Made by a program: the position numbers and the translations under genes. A DNA stretch of 64,000 bases, taken from positions 62,001 through 126,000 of the forward strand of contig NZ_PYAW01000009.1 of NCBI RefSeq assembly GCF_003014755.1, given 5' to 3'. Each line of letters begins with the position of its first letter. The first letter of the stretch is position 1. Of this stretch, positions 54,579 to 61,481 are shown piece by piece. The notes under the pieces are model-generated. The model ran no database searches and was not told the DNA's origin. It saw only the letters and a program-made list of their open reading frames with translations. The stretch is from Chitinophaga niastensis. Lineage in GTDB: Bacteria > Bacteroidota > Bacteroidia > Chitinophagales > Chitinophagaceae.

Positions 54579-55484
54579 ATGCGTATTAAATATTATTCCA
54601 CGTTTATATTCCTTTCTACCTGTTTTTATACAGCCATGGGCGCTGTTCCGGATACAATTCCTGGTATAATTGCTAATAACGCCCACCCGGAGCTGATTTC
54701 AAAGCAGTTTGCTTTTACGGAAGGCCCGGCAGCAGATAAAAAAGGCAACATTTTTTTTACGGACCAGCCTAATAATAAGATCTGGAAATATGATACTAAC
54801 GGTAAACTGTCTGTTTTCCTGGAAAAAGCAGGGCGCTCCAACGGATTGTATTTTGATGCTAAAGGCAATCTGATAGCCTGTGCCGATGAAAAGGATGAAT
54901 TGTGGTCCATCTCTCCAAAAGGAAAGGTGACCGTGTTGGTGAATAATTTTGGCGGTCACCGGCTCAATGGCCCCAACGATGTATGGGTAGCCCCCAACGG
55001 CGGTATATATTTTACAGACCCTTATTATCAGCGCGATTATTGGGACAGGCAACAACCGGATATAAAAGAACAGAAAGTGTATTACCTGGCGCCTGGTGCT
55101 AAAAAGCCTGTGGTGGCGGCTGCCGACATACAAAAGCCCAATGGCATCATCGGTACCCGCAATGGCAAATTGGTGTATGTAGCAGATATCGGTGCCGGCA
55201 AAATATATAAATACACCGTTAATAAAGACGGCAGCTTGGGCCACCAGCAGCTATTTGCGGAAAAGTTTACAGATGGCTTTGCACTGGATAACCAGGGGAA
55301 TTTATACCTCTGCGGTAATGGCATTACAGTTATTAATAAAGCTGGTAAAGAGATAGGGCATATTGATATTCCGGAGAGCTGGACCGCCAACGCCTGTTTT
55401 GGGGGCAGGAACAATGATATTTTATTCATTACTGCCATGCAGGGGATATATACATTGAAGATGAAGGTGAAAGGAGGAGAGTAA
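54579..55484 (+). CDS. SMP-30/gluconolactonase family protein
   Basis: Secreted six-bladed propeller lactonase of 301 residues. A signal peptide (about 1-22) is followed by the family landmarks FTEGPAADKKGNIFFTDQPN, RSNGLYFDAKGNLIAC, LNGPNDVWVAPNGGIYFTDP and KPNGIIGTRNGKLVYVADIG. The Glu in FTEGP, Asn in GPNDV and Asp in YVADI fit the metal-binding residues of SMP-30/gluconolactonases. It would hydrolyse a sugar lactone such as gluconolactone in the periplasm. It appears to be a single gene. Confidence 0.92.
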   Translation: MRIKYYSTFIFLSTCFYTAMGAVPDTIPGIIANNAHPELISKQFAFTEGPAADKKGNIFFTDQPNNKIWKYDTNGKLSVFLEKAGRSNGLYFDAKGNLIACADEKDELWSISPKGKVTVLVNNFGGHRLNGPNDVWVAPNGGIYFTDPYYQRDYWDRQQPDIKEQKVYYLAPGAKKPVVAAADIQKPNGIIGTRNGKLVYVADIGAGKIYKYTVNKDGSLGHQQLFAEKFTDGFALDNQGNLYLCGNGITVINKAGKEIGHIDIPESWTANACFGGRNNDILFITAMQGIYTLKMKVKGGE

Positions 55485-55546
55485 GAATTCGTAATATTGC
55501 GGTTTGAAAGCTTTTACAGCTGTTTTGTGATACTAAAATTATTGTT

Positions 55547-55909
55547 ATGTCAGTTGCCATGGATATCATGCGTGCGCTGGATCCTGCAGGATTGGAGCGG
55601 TTTAAAATTAACCTGGACACCCCGGTACAACCGGAAAAAATAGGAGAGGTGTGGACATTAAAAGTGGTTCCTTTTGAAAGCACTGAAGTAAGCAGAAAGG
55701 AATTTAATAAGTTGTTCGATAATAATAAAACGTCAAAATCCTGGGTAGTGGAAAATAAGGCAGAAGCTATTGCCGTAGTGGAAGAACTGTACCAGCAGTA
55801 CCAGGATAAATTGTTGCAGCCCTTTAACGAAGCACAACTGAACATCGCAGATTACCCTGCTACCGGCCGGTATTCCATCCTTATTCATGTAAGGGATATC
55901 TGGGCATAG
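55547..55909 (+). CDS. Hypothetical protein
   Basis: Cytoplasmic protein of 120 residues, not recognised. It is acidic and mixed alpha/beta, with a charged helical segment (NKAEAIAVVEELYQQYQDKL) and an ending SILIHVRDIWA. No signal peptide or membrane segment. The first residues MSVAMDIMRAL contain three Met, so the start could also be 55559 or 55568. It lies 62 bases after the lactonase gene and may be co-transcribed. Confidence 0.6.
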   Translation: MSVAMDIMRALDPAGLERFKINLDTPVQPEKIGEVWTLKVVPFESTEVSRKEFNKLFDNNKTSKSWVVENKAEAIAVVEELYQQYQDKLLQPFNEAQLNIADYPATGRYSILIHVRDIWA

Positions 55910-55984
55910 CAGCATCGTTCCTGTCAATCAGCAAATTTTTTTGCTGGTTGATATGGAAAAAATTAATGGTTGCATCTGTAAAGC

Positions 55985-56626
55985 ATGTTGTTTTCAAAAC
56001 TCTTACCGCTTTGTTTTGCCTGGTTGCTATTTACGGCCTCCTTAACCGGTTGTAAAGAAAAGAAAACGGCACCTTCCAAAGCAGCACCTGCTCCTGAGCG
56101 GCTTCCTTACGCAGCAGCACCTGATAAAGAAAAACTACATCAAAAAGTGATAGCGCTGCGGGAGTACGCGCAAACGCATGGTTATAGCACCCGTTATGCC
56201 TTCTTCATTGATTTCGGTGTTTTTTCCGGTGGCAAACGATTTATATGTTATGACCTGGAGCATAATAAAACGCTGAGTACCGGACTGGTGGCTCACGGGC
56301 AGGGGCCCGACTTCAGGGCCGAGGTAGTGCCTTTTTCCAATGAGGTAGGTAGTCTTTGTTCTTCGTTAGGCAAATACCGGATCGGCACTAAGTACAGCGG
56401 CCGCTTTGGTACTGCTTATAAGCTGCACGGATTAGACAAGACCAATAGTAATGCTTTTGATCGTTTTGTAGTGCTGCACAGTCATGTTTGTGTGCCGGGA
56501 ACAGCGCAGGATATGGGCATCTGCCGGAGTGATGGTTGTCCTACTTTAAATCCGGCTTATTTTGCTACCTTGCAACCTTACCTGGATCAGTCAGACAAAC
56601 CGGTTCTCCTCTGGATCTATCATTGA
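55985..56626 (+). CDS. Murein L,D-transpeptidase catalytic domain lipoprotein
   Basis: Lipoprotein of 213 residues with lipobox SLTGC (about residue 23). The rest matches the L,D-transpeptidase-like catalytic family (PF13645 type): TRYAFFIDFGVFSGGKRFICY near the N-terminus, KYRIGTKYSG, HGLDKTNSNAF and the active-site-like VLHSH..PGTAQDMGICRSDGCPTL, where the Cys in ICRSDGC is the likely nucleophile. Such proteins are thought to act on peptidoglycan cross-links. It stands alone, convergent with a GNAT gene. Confidence 0.9.
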   Translation: MLFSKLLPLCFAWLLFTASLTGCKEKKTAPSKAAPAPERLPYAAAPDKEKLHQKVIALREYAQTHGYSTRYAFFIDFGVFSGGKRFICYDLEHNKTLSTGLVAHGQGPDFRAEVVPFSNEVGSLCSSLGKYRIGTKYSGRFGTAYKLHGLDKTNSNAFDRFVVLHSHVCVPGTAQDMGICRSDGCPTLNPAYFATLQPYLDQSDKPVLLWIYH

Positions 56627-56660
56627 TCGCCTAATTGATACATATCATAATACCACAACA

Positions 56661-56687
56661 TCTCCCGTAGGGAGAATATATCGGGAG
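56661..56687. terminator. Convergent terminator region
   Basis: TCTCCC-GTA-GGGAGA (56661-56675) is a tight hairpin, and CTCCCG (56662-56667) can instead pair with CGGGAG (56682-56687). It sits between two convergent genes and is followed by a T-rich stretch on the plus strand. Confidence 0.5.
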
Positions 56688-56694
56688 TAGAATT

Positions 56695-57225
56695 TTATTT
56701 GCTGAGTGGCAAATCAATTTTCAGCAGCAGATCTGTTTGTTCATCGGTACCCAAAGTAAAGGTATGGGTGCCAAATTCCACCAATCCATTTCTTTTATAA
56801 AAGCCAATTGCGTTTGTATTTTTTTCCCAAACGCCTAACCACAAATAAGGGGCCCTGGCTTGCCTGGCTATTTCGAGGGCTCTTTCGAAAAGTTGCTGAC
56901 CTACTTTTTTCCCCTGAAATGCCTTCAGCACATAGATCCTTTCTATTTCTATGGCCTGCCAGTTTTTCCGGTCTGTTTGCGCATCTTTGAAATTTAATTT
57001 TATATAACCAATGGCCTGCGTGTTTAGCATCGCAAAATGGAATTCGGAATTGGGATTGGTCATTTCCGCTGTCAGGTTTTGGATACTGAAATTTTCCTGG
57101 AGATATTGCTCCATGTTTTCTACCGTATTTACAGCAGCATATGTTTCCAGAAAGCTTTGTTTACCAATTTGTTGTAATAGCTCTACCTCAGCGGTGATGG
57201 CGGGTACGATAAGAATACTGTTCAT
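56695..57225 (-). CDS. GNAT family N-acetyltransferase
   Basis: Cytoplasmic acetyltransferase of 176 residues. The acetyl-CoA binding core is visible: IEIERIYVLKAFQGKKVGQQ (motif A, with the Q/R-x-x-G-x-G/A-type loop as FQGKKVG), followed by ALEIARQARAPYLWLGVWEK and NAIGFYKRNGLVEFGTHTF (motif B). The substrate is unknown. It is divergent from the YiiX-like gene with 51 bases between start codons. Confidence 0.92.
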   Translation of the reverse strand: MNSILIVPAITAEVELLQQIGKQSFLETYAAVNTVENMEQYLQENFSIQNLTAEMTNPNSEFHFAMLNTQAIGYIKLNFKDAQTDRKNWQAIEIERIYVLKAFQGKKVGQQLFERALEIARQARAPYLWLGVWEKNTNAIGFYKRNGLVEFGTHTFTLGTDEQTDLLLKIDLPLSK

Positions 57226-57276
57226 TTATAGCCTGTTTATAAATAATGCCTTTAAATTTACATAAATATCTGGTGT

Positions 57277-57957
57277 ATGTTGTTATTAAAGAAGATCATT
57301 TTAGTTGTATTACCGGTTGCTATTGTTGCTGGTGGTGTATTGGCAAAAGATAAATTATTTGTTGGTAAAAGTATTGTAAAACAATTGTCTGCTGCCAAGG
57401 CTGATATACACGAAGGAGATATTATATTTCAGATTTCTGAGTCGGAATTAAGCACGGCTATTCAGTTGGCTACACATTCGAAGTATAGCCATTGCGGAAT
57501 AATTTTTAAGGAAAAAGATGATCAGTTGTATGTCTATGAAGCATTGCAGCCGGTTCGTTTTACACCTTTGGCAACATGGATAGCACGTGGAAAGGATAAA
57601 CATTTTGTTATCAAACGCCTCAAAAATGCGGGTACGGTGATCACGCCTTCAGTGATAGATAAAATGAAAGAAGCAGGGAAGAGATTCGATGGTAAAGATT
57701 ACGATTTTTATTTTGGCTGGTCAGATGAAAGAATGTACTGTTCAGAGCTGGTGTGGAAAATTTATAAAGAAGCTACTGGCCTGGAAGTAGGCGTGTTGCA
57801 GCCTTTAAAGGATTTCGATTTGAGCAGTGCGCCTGTTAAAAAGAAGATGAAAGAAATTTATGGAGATCATATTCCTGCAACGGAAAAAATCATTTCTCCT
57901 GTGAGTATGTTTAATTCACCATTACTGGTAACGGTGATGGATGATAGTACAAAGTAA
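57277..57957 (+). CDS. YiiX/YebB-like NlpC/P60 family cysteine hydrolase
   Basis: Protein of 226 residues with an N-terminal hydrophobic segment (about 4-22), so membrane-anchored or secreted. The permuted papain-like fold of YiiX is indicated by GDIIFQISESELSTAIQLAT, SKYSHCGIIF (catalytic His72) and ERMYCSELVWKIYKEATG (catalytic Cys155). The family cleaves peptide or amide bonds, probably in the cell envelope; substrates are mostly unknown. A perfect bidirectional terminator follows. Confidence 0.9.
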   Translation: MLLLKKIILVVLPVAIVAGGVLAKDKLFVGKSIVKQLSAAKADIHEGDIIFQISESELSTAIQLATHSKYSHCGIIFKEKDDQLYVYEALQPVRFTPLATWIARGKDKHFVIKRLKNAGTVITPSVIDKMKEAGKRFDGKDYDFYFGWSDERMYCSELVWKIYKEATGLEVGVLQPLKDFDLSSAPVKKKMKEIYGDHIPATEKIISPVSMFNSPLLVTVMDDSTK

Positions 57958-57988
57958 GACAAGGAGCATAGACGAAAGAAATAATTGT

Positions 57989-58039
57989 AAAAAATCTGCC
58001 CAATGCTCCTGGTAAGAAAGGATTGGGCAGATTTTTTTT
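57989..58039. terminator. Bidirectional terminator
   Basis: Bases 57989-58004 and 58022-58037 form a perfect 16-base-pair stem (core TCTGCCCAAT / ATTGGGCAGA) with A-run and T-run at its ends, so it works for both the YiiX-like gene (plus) and the SRPBCC gene (minus). Confidence 0.95.
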
Positions 58040-58052
58040 GTCAGGAGAATAA

Positions 58053-58493
58053 TTATGCGGCTTTCTCCAGATACTCCGGCAAACTCTTGCCAATAATATA
58101 TTCCCAACCGCCGGCAAAACTTTCTACTGCAAAAGCACTGTCGATGGTAGATGGGAAGCTGTGCAAGCCCGCATGGGTGAGCTTCAGTTTCGTTTTGTTT
58201 CCTTCCGGAAATAATTCCCATGTTAAATGAGAATCGCCTTCATAGCCTTTGTATCTCCAGCTGTAACTAAGTTTTTTGCCAGATATAACTTCTGTTATTT
58301 TACACAGATGCACATAAGTTGTATCATCTTTTGATCCTGTAAAAGTAAACTCAAATCCTACTTTGGGCTCAAATGCAGTAATGTCAAAATACCATTGTTT
58401 CATTTTGTCTTTGTCTGTAATGGCTTCCCACACAGCTTTTGAAGGCGCATTCAGCATACGTTCAATTACAAAAGGTTCGTTACTCATGATCAA
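58053..58493 (-). CDS. SRPBCC domain protein (AHSA1-like)
   Basis: Cytoplasmic protein of 146 residues with the Aha1/START-like fold: FVIERMLNAPSKAVWEAITD, KMKQWYFDITAFEPKVGFEF, a central YSWRYKGYEGDSHLTWELFP and a C-terminal helix ending in the ESFAGGWEYIIGKSLPEYL segment. Such proteins bind small hydrophobic ligands. In bacteria they are often encoded with an ArsR-type regulator, as here, where the regulator lies 29 bases upstream on the same strand. ATG at 58487 is an alternative start. Confidence 0.93.
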   Translation of the reverse strand: MIMSNEPFVIERMLNAPSKAVWEAITDKDKMKQWYFDITAFEPKVGFEFTFTGSKDDTTYVHLCKITEVISGKKLSYSWRYKGYEGDSHLTWELFPEGNKTKLKLTHAGLHSFPSTIDSAFAVESFAGGWEYIIGKSLPEYLEKAA

Positions 58494-58522
58494 TTTATTT
58501 AAAGATGAATATGGCGGTATTG

Positions 58523-58852
58523 TTATCCCTTTTTTTTGCGGGGCTTTTGCTCTTTTGCCAGGAAGTCTTCCAGTGAATCCAGCTTTTTAGACCAGAAGGC
58601 ATGGTATTGCGCTGTCCAGTCGGCCACCGCTTTTAATTTGCGCAAGTCCGCACTGCAATGGCGTTCCCTGCCTGTTTGTTTGATCGTTATTAGCCCGCAT
58701 TCCGTCAGGATCCGGATGTGTTTGGATATGGCCGGTCTGCTGATATCAAAGTTATCGGCAATGGCATTGAGGTTTAACGACGTTTTCGCCAGTAAACCAA
58801 TAATTTCTCTCCTGGTAGGATCTGCTATCGCCTGAAATACATCTCTTCTCAC
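58523..58852 (-). CDS. ArsR family winged-helix transcriptional regulator
   Basis: DNA-binding repressor of 109 residues: RRDVFQAIADPTRREIIGLL at the N-terminus, the helix-turn-helix LNLNAIADNFDISRPAISKH, then the wing IRILTECGLITIKQTGRERH. The C-terminal tail FWSKKLDSLEDFLAKEQK is typical of the SRPBCC-linked subgroup. GTG at 58852 is chosen; the frame stays open to 58999, but that stretch is operator/promoter DNA whose translation (FVTKWL repeated) only reflects the repeats. It is the first gene of a two-gene operon with the SRPBCC protein and probably represses its own promoter. Confidence 0.92.
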   Translation of the reverse strand: MRRDVFQAIADPTRREIIGLLAKTSLNLNAIADNFDISRPAISKHIRILTECGLITIKQTGRERHCSADLRKLKAVADWTAQYHAFWSKKLDSLEDFLAKEQKPRKKKG

Positions 58853-58872
58853 TAAATATTGTTTTATATTAG

Positions 58873-58912
58873 GTAACCATTTGGTTACAAATATAAGTAA
58901 CCATTTAGTTAC
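58873..58912. promoter_or_regulatory. Double operator and -7 box of the ArsR/SRPBCC operon
   Basis: Two near-identical palindromes, GTAACCATTTGGTTAC (58873-58888) and GTAACCATTTAGTTAC (58897-58912), lie 24 bases apart centre to centre. Between them, on the minus strand, is TATATTTG (58888-58895), an exact -7 box for the arsR-type gene. Repressor bound at both sites would cover the promoter. The first palindrome is perfect (six-base arms); the second has one mismatch. Confidence 0.85.
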
Positions 58913-58999
58913 GTAAAATTTTTTTTTCAGATAGCAGGCATTTCTTTGAGGTGAACGAGTATTTTGTGGTGTTATTTTAATTATAAATGCACATTCCAC

Positions 59000-59770
59000 A
59001 TGATGATCAAACGACCATTTATTATACTCGTTATTAGCCTGCTGACAGGCGTTACTGCTGCCGCCCAGTCAAAAAAACTAAATATCGTTTTTATTGGTAA
59101 TAGTATTACCCATGGCGCCGGGCTGGCCAATCCACTTACGGATGCCCCGCCGGTACAGGCTTGCAACTGGCTGAGGGAAAAAATGCCGGCTATGCAGGTG
59201 GCATATAGTAACCAGGGCGTGAGCGGGGCCACCACCGTAGATTTCCTGCCGGCTACCAATTCCTTGTTTAATAATGTTATTAAAGCGGCTAACACATTTA
59301 AAAGTGATAAAGATGCAACGCTCGTCTTTTCCATGATATTGGGCACCAATGATAGCGCCAGTGAAGGCCCTAATGGTTCTCCCGTATCACCGGCCGATTA
59401 TGAAGCCAATGTAAAAATTATCATGAACCGTTTACTGGCAGATTATCCGGGTTGTATCATCATCCTGCATCGTCCCATCTGGTATAGCCCCAACACGCAA
59501 AATGGCGCCAGGTACCTGGTAGAAGGGTTAGCCAGGCTACAAAGCTATTTTCCTGTACTGGATAAAATAGTGAAAGATTACCAGCTTACCAATCCCAAAC
59601 AGGTTTTCAGCGGAGATGTGAAAGGCTTTGCTTACTTTAAAAAACATCCGGAATTTTTTCAACAGGAGCAGGGCAAAGCAGGTATTTTCCTATTGCATCC
59701 CAATGAAAAAGGCGCGGCTGCATTGGGACTATTATGGGGAAAAGCTATAAAAAACAGGTTATCTATCTGA
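59000..59770 (+). CDS. SGNH/GDSL hydrolase family protein
   Basis: Secreted hydrolase of 256 residues with a signal peptide (cleavage after AAAQ). SGNH blocks are present: block I FIGNSITHGAG (GNS in place of GDS, catalytic Ser), block II Gly in NQGVSGATT, block III GTNDS and block V HPNEKG (catalytic His). Such enzymes act as carbohydrate esterases, lipases or acetylesterases. ATG 59000 is chosen over the upstream frame start (58964) because it directly precedes the signal peptide. The next gene follows after 19 bases, so the two may be co-transcribed. Confidence 0.9.
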   Translation: MMIKRPFIILVISLLTGVTAAAQSKKLNIVFIGNSITHGAGLANPLTDAPPVQACNWLREKMPAMQVAYSNQGVSGATTVDFLPATNSLFNNVIKAANTFKSDKDATLVFSMILGTNDSASEGPNGSPVSPADYEANVKIIMNRLLADYPGCIIILHRPIWYSPNTQNGARYLVEGLARLQSYFPVLDKIVKDYQLTNPKQVFSGDVKGFAYFKKHPEFFQQEQGKAGIFLLHPNEKGAAALGLLWGKAIKNRLSI

Positions 59771-59789
59771 TTAATAAACCTGCTATCAA

Positions 59790-60686
59790 ATGAAAGCTGA
59801 CATTACCTTATTACACTCCTTACTGTTGCCCGGCTTCCCTTCAGGATCAGCCATTGAATATCATGAAGGGAATATATACCTCATCGGGGATGATGCCTGT
59901 GATATTCTGGTGTTGGATACCGCCTATAACAAAGTCACTGCCATTCCATTATTTGATGCGCCGGAGAAAAGAATACCCAAAACAGAAAAAGCAGATTTCG
60001 AAGCATCGGTGATCGTGAACCTGTCCGGTAAAACCTACTTGATGGTGTTAGGCTCTGCCGCTACAGAAAAGCGGAAAAAATTAATCCTGGTTCCGCTATT
60101 GGAAGCAGCATACACACCTTTTCTTACCGCAGCTTACCCCGATGAATTTATACAGCAGTTAAGTAAAAAGGGGATTCATGAATTAAATATAGAAGGGGCT
60201 ACTGCTATCCACGATGCCCTTGTTTTAAGTAACCGTGGCAATGAAACGCATCCGGTAAACCACCTGATCTTCACCACGCCTGATTTCTGGCAGCAAGGTG
60301 CAGGAAAGGTGATGTTCGTAGTACCATTAACGTTACTAACGTCCACGCCTGTATTTACGGGCGTATCTGAATTGTGTTATGTGGGAGAAAAAGACCTGTT
60401 GTTGCTGAGCCTGTCCAGCGAAGCTACCACCAATGCCTACGATGATGGGGCCATCGGAGATAGTTATATCGGCTGGATCAACGGGATCTCTCAAAAGCTT
60501 CATCTGCCCACACTTGCATTAGATGGACTCATCAATTTGCCGGCCATCAGTGATGATTTTAAAGGCGAAAAAATTGAAGGTCTCTGCCTGGAACGCATCA
60601 GTGGCAATGAATTGCTCCTTCACCTGGTATCCGATAACGATAGCGGAGAGAGCCGCCTGTTTAAGGTGGCAATGACATTTCAATAG
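59790..60686 (+). CDS. DUF6929 family protein
   Basis: Protein of 298 residues without signal peptide. The SLLLPGFPSGSAIEYHEGNI and LIGDDACDILVLDT beginning, KADFEASVIVNLSGK, and the near C-terminal KGEKIEGLCLERISGNELLL suggest a beta-propeller of the DUF6929 type. Function is unknown. It sits 19 bases behind the SGNH hydrolase. Confidence 0.75.
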   Translation: MKADITLLHSLLLPGFPSGSAIEYHEGNIYLIGDDACDILVLDTAYNKVTAIPLFDAPEKRIPKTEKADFEASVIVNLSGKTYLMVLGSAATEKRKKLILVPLLEAAYTPFLTAAYPDEFIQQLSKKGIHELNIEGATAIHDALVLSNRGNETHPVNHLIFTTPDFWQQGAGKVMFVVPLTLLTSTPVFTGVSELCYVGEKDLLLLSLSSEATTNAYDDGAIGDSYIGWINGISQKLHLPTLALDGLINLPAISDDFKGEKIEGLCLERISGNELLLHLVSDNDSGESRLFKVAMTFQ

Positions 60687-60695
60687 TGTTGCCTT

Positions 60696-60724
60696 TTTGA
60701 TTTATCCCAAAATTAATACCTTCG
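60696..60724 (+). promoter_or_regulatory. Promoter of the small acidic protein gene
   Basis: TTTG (60696-60699), 17 bases, then TACCTTCG (60717-60724): a Bacteroidota-type -33/-7 pair with one mismatch in the -7 box. ATG 60729 begins four bases after it, so the mRNA should be leaderless or nearly so. Confidence 0.55.
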
Positions 60725-60728
60725 CACT

Positions 60729-61031
60729 ATGGACATACTTTTCGATGAACAGGAGCTTTCGGTAAAATATGATGAGGACATCGATAATACATTGATGTGG
60801 GAAGATGTGACCCGTATATCCGCTTACAAAGTGTACGGATATCCCGGTGAAGTTACTTTCCTGGTGTTTGATACCGCTGATGGTGAATCGCTGGAGGTTT
60901 CCGATGAAATGAGCGGGTGGCTGGAACTGCTGGGCAGTTTGCATACCATCTTTAAGTTGCCTGCCGGATGGGAGGAACAACTCACCGCATTTGAACCCGG
61001 CGAAGATGATATCATGCTTTATACAAAGTAA
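60729..61031 (+). CDS. Small acidic hypothetical protein
   Basis: Cytoplasmic protein of 100 residues, strongly acidic, rich in beta-strand patterns (LSVKYDEDIDN, ISAYKVYGYPGEVTFLVFDT) with LEVSDEMSGWLELL and LPAGWEEQLTAFEPGEDDIM after. I do not recognise a family. It has its own recognisable promoter directly before the start codon, which supports it being a real gene. Confidence 0.7.
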   Translation: MDILFDEQELSVKYDEDIDNTLMWEDVTRISAYKVYGYPGEVTFLVFDTADGESLEVSDEMSGWLELLGSLHTIFKLPAGWEEQLTAFEPGEDDIMLYTK

Positions 61032-61481
61032 GCATCTCCTCAAAAAAATCTCCCGACAATATTTGAATAACCCTTACAGGCACTGTTCTGCGGGATAGTG
61101 CCGATGAATGCCTTCGCCATTTATCAATCATTCTTTTTTCCTGGTTGCTTATATTGTAACTTAAAGTAACAAGCCGTTACTAATCTTATCCAGTTGCTGT
61201 TCCTTCAACAGGAGCGCGACTGTCATTCATAAAATATCTTCGTGTTTAATAGTCTATTAATTTGGTAGACTAAAAAGTTGTTATTACTTTTATCTCCATA
61301 TTGATAATAAAATGATTAGCATGTATTCATCAATTTGTTGTTCTTGTCGCACGCATTCAACCTGAATCATCATACACAACCTTTATAAAATTCGTAAGCA
61401 TTTACAGCTGGCAACTATCTGAGTACCACCTTCGCTTTGGGCGGAAAAGGACTGGGGTAGAGCTTAAAATCAAAAACACCT
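61032..61481. other. Intergenic region upstream of the last SusC gene
   Basis: 450 bases without a convincing gene. It should contain the promoter of the following SusC gene and holds one inverted repeat (61250-61272). It does not share the conserved leader found before the STN-type susC genes of cassettes A and B. Confidence 0.5.
61250..61272. promoter_or_regulatory. Candidate operator upstream of the last SusC gene
   Basis: TAGTCTA (61250-61256) and TAGACTA (61266-61272) are perfect inverted repeats around nine bases (TTAATTTGG). It lies about 210 bases before the susC start. This is the size and symmetry of a dimeric repressor or activator site; the regulator is unknown. Confidence 0.45.

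Noticed and set aside
58853..58999. N-terminal extension of the ArsR-type protein
   Set aside because: The translated repeat (VTKWL twice) is produced by two DNA palindromes that flank a promoter box, so this stretch is regulatory DNA.
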